Source: Acutalibacter sp. 1XD8-33
GTDB lineage: Bacteria; Bacillota; Clostridia; Oscillospirales; Acutalibacteraceae
Direction: 5' to 3'
Length of the DNA stretch: 64,000 nt
NCBI RefSeq assembly: GCF_003612555.1
Contig: NZ_RAZF01000001.1
Location: 310,001 to 374,000 of the forward strand
Of this stretch, positions 59,280 to 64,000 are shown piece after piece. A program made the translations under genes and the position numbers. Position 1 is the first letter of the stretch; every line of letters starts with the position of its first letter. Below the pieces are notes generated by a model. The model made no database searches. It saw nothing but the letters and a program-made list of their open reading frames with translations, and had not been told where the DNA came from.

Positions 59280-59860
59280 TTTGTTTTATGGTATGGGGGC
59301 CTTTTGGGCCCGAAAACGCGTCCAGATTTCAATGGGCAAGGCGCGCGTTATGGCTGGTACGCTCGCGCGCTCAGCTGGCTGAGAGCGGAAGAGCTCCACA
59401 CATTGGCCGGTCCAGCGGGCCTTACGCTGGCGCGGGTGTGGGCCGCGCAGGCCCACGACCTTGCCCTTAAACTCATGAGAAAATAACGCGGGAAGATAGG
59501 GAAACAGTCCGGTGGACTGTTTCCCGCAAGAAACCCACGTATGGGGTTTCTTGTTTCGCTTTGCATCTGCAAAGCGAACGAAAGGCTTGCCCGCCACACA
59601 AGGCTCGCTGGTTCCGGTTTCCAGGGCGCTTTTTCTCTTGCAAAAAGCGCCCTCTTTGCGCAATTCTTGCGCAAATTCACCCGCAAAAATGTGCTTCTCA
59701 GGTGTTAAGGTCAAGGTCAAGACCATGGGACCGCTGCCCCACACCCCGCAACCTTTGAGAAAGGTAAGACTTCGTTTCACGAAGTCTACGAAACATTTTA
59801 CGTTGGCCAGCTGAGTGCGTTTCCGGGCATGACGAAGCTCCGCTATCTCATTTCACCATG
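59280..59860. repeat. Mosaic hairpin repeat block 18
   Basis: No gene in the rsmD-uvrC gap. Two-stem module (59487-59551: AACAGTCC/GGACTGTT and AGAAACCC/GGGGTTTCT), TTCGCTTTGC/GCAAAGCGAA (59551-59579), then a minus-oriented unit: H3 AGGGCGC/GCGCCCT with T5/A5 (59623-59653), H2 TTTGCGC/GCGCAAA (59655-59675), and ACTTCGT/ACGAAGT (59768-59786). 59860-59900 is A/T- and C-rich uvrC 3' flank. Confidence 0.85.
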
Positions 59861-59900
59861 ATTGGCATCATGTGCATTATGCCATTTTCCCGGGCGAATG

Positions 59901-61799
59901 TCAACCTTTTGCTGGAATTTCCCCGGTTTTTCCTGGATTTTCCCCGGTTTTCACCTCTTCTTCCCCATGAAAATGCTCAAAAACCCGCTTCGCCGCCGGT
60001 TTCGTCATCCCCGGAGCGGCCTCCAGTTCTTTCAGGTCCGCTTCCGCCACCGCAGAAACCGTCTTGAAGTGCTTCAGCAGGGCCTTGGCCCGGGCGGGGC
60101 CCACCCCCTCGATGGAGAGAAGGGTGCTGGAAATGGCCGACTTTTTCCGCTGCTGCCGGTGGTATCCAATGGCGAACCGGTGCACCTCGTCCTGGATGGT
60201 AGAGAGCAGGGTAAAGGCCCGCCGGGTGGAGGTGATGGCGATCTCCCCCCCGGACAGGGCAATGGCCCGGGTGCGGTGCTTGTCGTCCTTCACCAGGCCG
60301 TAGAGGGGCGCGCCCACGCCCATCTCCTGCAGAACAGGCTGCACGGCGTTCACGTGCCCCTTGCCGCCGTCCAGCAGAATCAAGTCCGGCATCCGGCCGA
60401 AGCCCTCTCCGTCCCCCTGGGCCTGGTGAGCCCGGTACTCCTGGAAGCGCCGGCGGATCACCTCCCGCATGGAGCCGTAGTCGTCCTGGCCCTCCACAGT
60501 CTGGATCTTGAACCGCCGGTAGGCGGACTTCAGGGGCCTGCCGTTCTCGAACACCACCATGCCCGCCACGTTCTCCCCGCCTTGCAGGTTGGAGATGTCG
60601 TAGCACTCAATATAGGCCGGGGCCTTCTCCAGGCCCAGAAGCCGCCGCAGCTCGTCCAGTGCGGAGGCGTCCCGGCCGGAGAGGCCGCTCTGCTGGGCCA
60701 GATTCTCCGCCGCGTTGCTCCGGCACATCTCCACCAGCTGCCTCTGGCTCCCCTTCTGGGGCACGTTGATCTTCACCCCCCGGCCCCGCTTCTCCGAAAG
60801 CCACCGGGCCACCAGCTCCTGGTCCTCCACGGGCCCATCCATGGTGAGTACCGGGGGGATTCGGTCCCGGATGGAGTAGTACTGCCGCAGAAACTCGGAT
60901 CGGGCCTCCGGATCCGGCTGGCAGCCCTCCGTGAGGAAGCTCTCCCGGTCGCTGAGCTTTCCCCCGGTGAAGCGGAACACCTCGAAGGCCGTCTGGCTCT
61001 CCCCCTGGGCCAGGGCGAACACGTCCTGCTCCTCCACCCGGCTGGCCACCACCTTCTGCCGGTCCTTCAGCTTGTTGATGGCGTTGATCCGGTCCCGCAG
61101 CCGGGCCGCCCGCTCAAAGTCCAGGGCCTCCGCCGCCTGCTCCATACGCTTTTCCAGCTCCCGCACAGAGGTGCTGCTGCCGCCCTTCACAAAGTCCAGG
61201 GCCTGCTGAAAGGCCTCGTTATAGTCCGCCTCGCTGATCCTCCCCCGGCAGGGGGCGCAGCACTGGTCGATGTAGAAGTTCAGACAGGGGCGGCTTTTGC
61301 CGAAGTCCTGGGGGAACTTCCGGTTGCAGTCCGGCAGGCGGAAGATCTTTCGGGCGGCGTCCACGGTCTCCCGGATGGACCAGTAGCTGAGATACGGGCC
61401 GATGTACTTGGCCCCGTCATCCTCCACCTGCAAAACGGCGGAGATCCTGGGCCAGCTGCCCCCGCTGACCCGGATATAGCAGTAGCCCTTGTCGTCCTTC
61501 AAGAGGATGTTGTACTTGGGCTGGTGCTGCTTGATGAGGCTGCTCTCCAGCACGAAGGCCTCGAACTCGCTGTCCGTGAGGATATACTCGAACCAGTCCA
61601 CGTTGGACACCATCTTGCGCACCTTGGCGTCGTGGTTTTTCTCCGACCCGAAATACTGGCTCACCCGGTTCTTCAGGGCCTTGGCCTTGCCGATGTAGAT
61701 GATCTCCCCGGCCTGGTTGTGCATCAGGTACACGCCCGGGGTCAGGGGCAGCTGCATGGCCTTGCGGCGCAGCTCCCGCTTTTTTTCCTGGGGGTCCAT
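59901..61799 (-). CDS. uvrC: Excinuclease ABC subunit C
   Basis: 632 aa, dual-incision nuclease of nucleotide excision repair. GIY-YIG domain at the N-terminus (P-G-V-Y-L-M; I-I-Y-I-G-K-A-K-A-L-K-N-R), a UVR motif (L-E-K-R-M-E-Q-A-A-E-A-L-D-F-E-R-A-A) near residue 205, the RNase H-like endonuclease domain (Y-I-E-C-Y-D-I-S-N; L-I-L-L-D-G-G-K-G) and C-terminal helix-hairpin-helix (L-L-S-I-E-G-V-G-P-A-R-A-K). AAAGGAGG site. Downstream of the HPr gene beyond a strong terminator. Confidence 0.97.
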   Translation of the reverse strand: MDPQEKKRELRRKAMQLPLTPGVYLMHNQAGEIIYIGKAKALKNRVSQYFGSEKNHDAKVRKMVSNVDWFEYILTDSEFEAFVLESSLIKQHQPKYNILLKDDKGYCYIRVSGGSWPRISAVLQVEDDGAKYIGPYLSYWSIRETVDAARKIFRLPDCNRKFPQDFGKSRPCLNFYIDQCCAPCRGRISEADYNEAFQQALDFVKGGSSTSVRELEKRMEQAAEALDFERAARLRDRINAINKLKDRQKVVASRVEEQDVFALAQGESQTAFEVFRFTGGKLSDRESFLTEGCQPDPEARSEFLRQYYSIRDRIPPVLTMDGPVEDQELVARWLSEKRGRGVKINVPQKGSQRQLVEMCRSNAAENLAQQSGLSGRDASALDELRRLLGLEKAPAYIECYDISNLQGGENVAGMVVFENGRPLKSAYRRFKIQTVEGQDDYGSMREVIRRRFQEYRAHQAQGDGEGFGRMPDLILLDGGKGHVNAVQPVLQEMGVGAPLYGLVKDDKHRTRAIALSGGEIAITSTRRAFTLLSTIQDEVHRFAIGYHRQQRKKSAISSTLLSIEGVGPARAKALLKHFKTVSAVAEADLKELEAAPGMTKPAAKRVFEHFHGEEEVKTGENPGKTGEIPAKG

Positions 61800-61826
61800 C
61801 TCTCCCGCCTCCTTTCTGAAATCAAG

Positions 61827-61858
61827 AAAAAAGCACCGCCATTACGCGGTGCCTTTTT
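61827..61858 (-). terminator. Terminator after the HPr gene
   Basis: Minus strand GCACCGC / GGCGGTGC hairpin flanked by A and T runs (TTTTTT). It would stop most transcripts before uvrC, whose start is 28 bp further on. Confidence 0.9.
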
Positions 61859-61866
61859 GGTGCAGT

Positions 61867-62136
61867 TTACTCTGCGAAGCCGGAATTCACCAGTGCTACC
61901 AGCGCGTCCACAGCTTCCTGTTCATCAGAGCCGTCTGCAATTATACGAATGGTTACGCCGCCTACGATGCCAAGGCTCAACACTCCAAGCAAGCTCTTGG
62001 CGTTCACCCGCCGCTCCTCTTTCTCTACCCAAATAGAGGATTTAAACTCGTTGGCCTTCTGAATAAAGAAGGTTGCCGGGCGGGCATGCAATCCGACCTG
62101 ATTCTGGACCAATACTTCCTTTGCGCACATGTACAT
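61867..62136 (-). CDS. ptsH: HPr-family phosphocarrier protein
   Basis: 89 aa, PTS phosphocarrier. The active-site His is in G-L-H-A-R-P-A-T near residue 16, and the regulatory serine is in N-A-K-S-L-L-G-V-L-S-L near residue 48, so both PEP-dependent and HPr-kinase phosphorylation should be possible (not Crh). ATG at 62136 with TAGGAG 5 nt upstream. Its promoter lies about 250 bp upstream, on the far side of a MITE-like element. Confidence 0.93.
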   Translation of the reverse strand: MYMCAKEVLVQNQVGLHARPATFFIQKANEFKSSIWVEKEERRVNAKSLLGVLSLGIVGGVTIRIIADGSDEQEAVDALVALVNSGFAE

Positions 62137-62183
62137 TCACTCTCCTACAGAATTTTGAAATCGCCGTTCGGGCTTTGGAAACC

Positions 62184-62347
62184 TAGAGTCTGTTCTAAAA
62201 CCTTAAAAAGCCGCCTTCGCGTCCAAAACGGACGGCTCCCTAAAAAGGTCAATCAAAAGGGCGGCGTTGTTTTCCAGGGCCTTTTCTGGGATCCGCCGGG
62301 CCTGAGACGAAGCGCCGGCTTTTTCTCCGGTTCTAAAAAAGACTCTA
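62184..62347. mobile_element. MITE-like element with 18-19 bp inverted ends
   Basis: Ends TAGAGTCTGTTCTAAAACC and GGTTCTAAAAAAGACTCTA (15 of 19 positions complementary), 164 bp, interior rich in GC hairpins (CCGTCC..GGACGG type near 62219-62235), no ORF. It lies in the leader of the HPr gene. Confidence 0.7.
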
Positions 62348-62389
62348 CTGTCCTTCGAAAGACTTCAAAGAACCTTGGAAATTAAGGTA

Positions 62390-62417
62390 ATTATACCATA
62401 TTTCACGCCGCCGTCAA
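62390..62417 (-). promoter_or_regulatory. Promoter of the HPr gene
   Basis: Minus strand TTGACG, 16 bp, TATAAT; start near 62383. The sequence from 62420 to 62582 shows no gene or clear signal. Confidence 0.65.
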
Positions 62418-62582
62418 CAAGTTAATCTCATTTTCGTTTGCATGAACAGAGTATGAATTTGTTTTTATCCGCAAATTGTGCGGGTTGCATAAGACTGTGG
62501 AAAGTTTTTGACATTCTCGTGTCCGAAAGGCCCCTTCTCTTCCCACATATGGTATTCTTCCCCAGTTTTGCACTACATATTC

Positions 62583-63287
62583 CTAGCCCTTTTCCTTTTT
62601 CTGGGCGAATTTAGCCAAAAGATCCGGCCGGTTTTTCTCTGTTATCGTGAGGGATTCCCGCCTTCTCCAGGCCTCAATCTCCCCGTGGTTCCCGCTTAAG
62701 AGGATTTTGGGCACGGCGCGGCCCCGCCAGACCTCGGGCCGGGTATACTGGGGATACTCCAGCAGCCCGGAAAAATGGCTCTCCTCTTGGAAGCAGCTCT
62801 GGTCGGAGAGCACCCCGGGCAGCATCCGGCTTACCGCGTCCGTAAGGATCATGGCGGGCAGCTCCCCGCCGGTAAGCACATAGTCGCCCACGGAGATCTC
62901 CTCCGCCTGGTACTCGTCCAGAAGCCGCTGGTCCACCCCCTCGTAGTGGCCGCACAGCAGGGCCAGGGCGGGCAGCTCCGCCAGCTCCCGGGCTTTTTGC
63001 TGGTCCAGCACCCGGCCCCTGGGGGAAAGGTATACCACGCAGGGCCTTTGCCCCAGATGCTCGGAAAGGGCATCCAGGCCCCGGGCAAAGGGCTCCGCCG
63101 CCAGAAGCATCCCTTTCCCGCCGCCGAACACCGTGTCGTCCACCCGGCCCCGCCGGTCCGGGGAAAAGTCCCGCAGCTGGTGGCAGCAGACCTGTAAAAA
63201 GCCCCGCCGCCGGGCCCGGCCCACGATGCTGTTTTCCAGGGCTGGGGGAAACATCTCCGGGAACAGGGTGAAAATGTCGATACGCAT
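62583..63287 (-). CDS. trmD: tRNA (guanine37-N1)-methyltransferase
   Basis: 234 aa knotted SPOUT methyltransferase that prevents +1 frameshifting. M-R-I-D-I-F-T-L-F-P-E-M-F start, L-L-C-G-H-Y-E-G-V-D-Q-R and the knot loop S-V-G-D-Y-V-L-T-G-G-E-L-P-A. The ATG overlaps the rimM stop by 1 bp (TGATG). Confidence 0.97.
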   Translation of the reverse strand: MRIDIFTLFPEMFPPALENSIVGRARRRGFLQVCCHQLRDFSPDRRGRVDDTVFGGGKGMLLAAEPFARGLDALSEHLGQRPCVVYLSPRGRVLDQQKARELAELPALALLCGHYEGVDQRLLDEYQAEEISVGDYVLTGGELPAMILTDAVSRMLPGVLSDQSCFQEESHFSGLLEYPQYTRPEVWRGRAVPKILLSGNHGEIEAWRRRESLTITEKNRPDLLAKFAQKKEKG

Positions 63288-63808
63288 CAGGCTTCCTCCC
63301 CATCGCCGTCGAAGATGCCTGGAATGGGCAGCAGGGCGATCTCCCCGGCCTCCAGGTCCACCCGCTTTATCATATGCTTCACCGCCGGGAAAAGGTACTC
63401 CCTCTCTCCCTTCACGATGCGGTACACGTCGTTGGCGGGGGTGTTCAGCACTTCGGCCAGGGTCCCATATTCCTCCCCGGTGACGCCGTCCACGGCCCGC
63501 AGGCCAATGAGGTCCTGGAGGAAGAACCGGCCCTCTTCCAGGCGGATCTCCTCCCGGTCCAGCCAGAGCACCCGGCCCCGAAGGGCATCGCCCTTCTCCA
63601 CAGTGTCCACGCCCTCCAGGGTGACCAGCAGCCGTCCCTTATGGACACGGGACCCCACAAGGCCCGCCGGACGGCGTCCCTCTTCGTCAAAATAGAACTC
63701 TTTCACTTGGCGCAGAAATTCCGCCGAGTCCGCCCAGGGCTCCAAGCAGAGCTCGCCCCGCACCCCGTGGGTGCGCACAATCTTCCCCGCTTCCAGATAT
63801 CTCTTCAT
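63287..63808 (-). CDS. rimM: 16S rRNA processing protein RimM
   Basis: 173 aa ribosome maturation factor. N-terminal beta-barrel with I-V-R-T-H-G-V-R-G-E-L, then the PRC-barrel domain (L-I-G-L-R-A-V-D-G-V-T-G-E-E-Y-G; F-P-A-V-K-H-M-I-K-R-V-D). First in the visible part of the usual rpsP-(KH)-rimM-trmD operon; upstream genes are not within the window, which ends in repeat DNA. Confidence 0.96.
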   Translation of the reverse strand: MKRYLEAGKIVRTHGVRGELCLEPWADSAEFLRQVKEFYFDEEGRRPAGLVGSRVHKGRLLVTLEGVDTVEKGDALRGRVLWLDREEIRLEEGRFFLQDLIGLRAVDGVTGEEYGTLAEVLNTPANDVYRIVKGEREYLFPAVKHMIKRVDLEAGEIALLPIPGIFDGDGEEA

Positions 63809-63819
63809 GGCTCCCTCCT

Positions 63820-64000
63820 AAGATCGTGGCACACGGCGCGAAGAATGGCGAAAAAGTAAAGCTGGGTTTCGCCGTGTGTCATGAGTTTCCGCCCCAGCCG
63901 TGAAACGGCTGTCTTTTGCTACGCAAAAGTCCGGCGAAAACTCTGCCAAGCTGGGTGCAAACGCACCCTGCCTCCTCACTTCATTCGTCGTGAACGCTTT
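63820..64000. repeat. Mosaic hairpin repeat block 19 (cut by window edge)
   Basis: CACACGGCGCGAAGAATGG...CGCCGTGTG hairpin (63831-63880), then AGCCGTGAAACGGCT, and the TCACTTCATTCGTCGTGAACG module at the edge. Inserted between rimM and whatever precedes it. Confidence 0.75.

Overview
The window reads as chromosomal DNA of a GC-rich, low-GC-lineage anaerobe of the Clostridia, most likely an Oscillospiraceae (Flavonifractor/Lawsonibacter/Intestinimonas-like gut bacterium). This is inferred from strong GGAGG ribosome binding sites, SpoIID, a SpoVD-like PASTA transpeptidase, the Clostridia-style order rsmD-coaD-coiled-coil gene, GH38 mannosidases, and GC-rich Ala/Gly/Arg-rich proteins. No rRNA, tRNA, complete insertion sequence, prophage or CRISPR array was seen.

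Layout: 1-3.4 kb carries aroK(partial)-aroE on the minus strand, divergent from acpP, then obg and mrnC. 3.4-10.6 kb holds an amidohydrolase, a ribose/galactose-type ABC sugar importer and a PfkB kinase. 11.3-15.3 kb holds a MATE exporter coupled to a large putative glycosidase. 16-17.6 kb is an ABC-2 exporter. 18.6-25.1 kb is an alpha-mannoside locus (GH38, LacX-like epimerase, second GH38-like enzyme). 25.5-41.2 kb is a mixed accessory stretch: MerR/GyrI regulator, nucleotidyltransferase, gap, GyrI-like protein, citrate synthase, SpoIID, a DinJ/YafQ toxin-antitoxin pair, DUF2442 and SLOG proteins, a CDF transporter, a lone fumarase beta subunit, and a frameshifted acetyltransferase. 41.4-57.5 kb is a division and cell wall (dcw) cluster read leftwards: mraZ-rsmH-ftsL-pbp/spoVD-mraY-ftsW-murG-(GNAT)-murA-ftsQ-ftsZ, lacking murC, murD, murF and ftsA. 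57.7-63.8 kb carries a coiled-coil protein, coaD, rsmD, uvrC, an HPr gene, trmD and rimM.

The dominant feature outside the genes is a modular repeat family that fills nearly every intergenic gap longer than about 250 bp. It consists of a fixed order of short hairpins joined by conserved linkers. Between copies the stems differ in sequence but remain complementary, in places through G-U pairs. This points to selection on a folded nucleic acid and is the most unusual signal here. Blocks of it sit between promoters and their genes and bracket whole operons as long inverted or identical direct repeats.

Two further candidates are small. On either side of gap lie two loci with the same plan: a 27-32 codon membrane peptide gene, a convergent near-consensus promoter for a short RNA, one shared terminator, and complementarity of that RNA to the peptide's start region. 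They look like type I toxin-antitoxin modules of the Fst/par architecture. Three small terminal-inverted-repeat (MITE-like) elements were also found, one lying between the promoter and coding region of the HPr gene.
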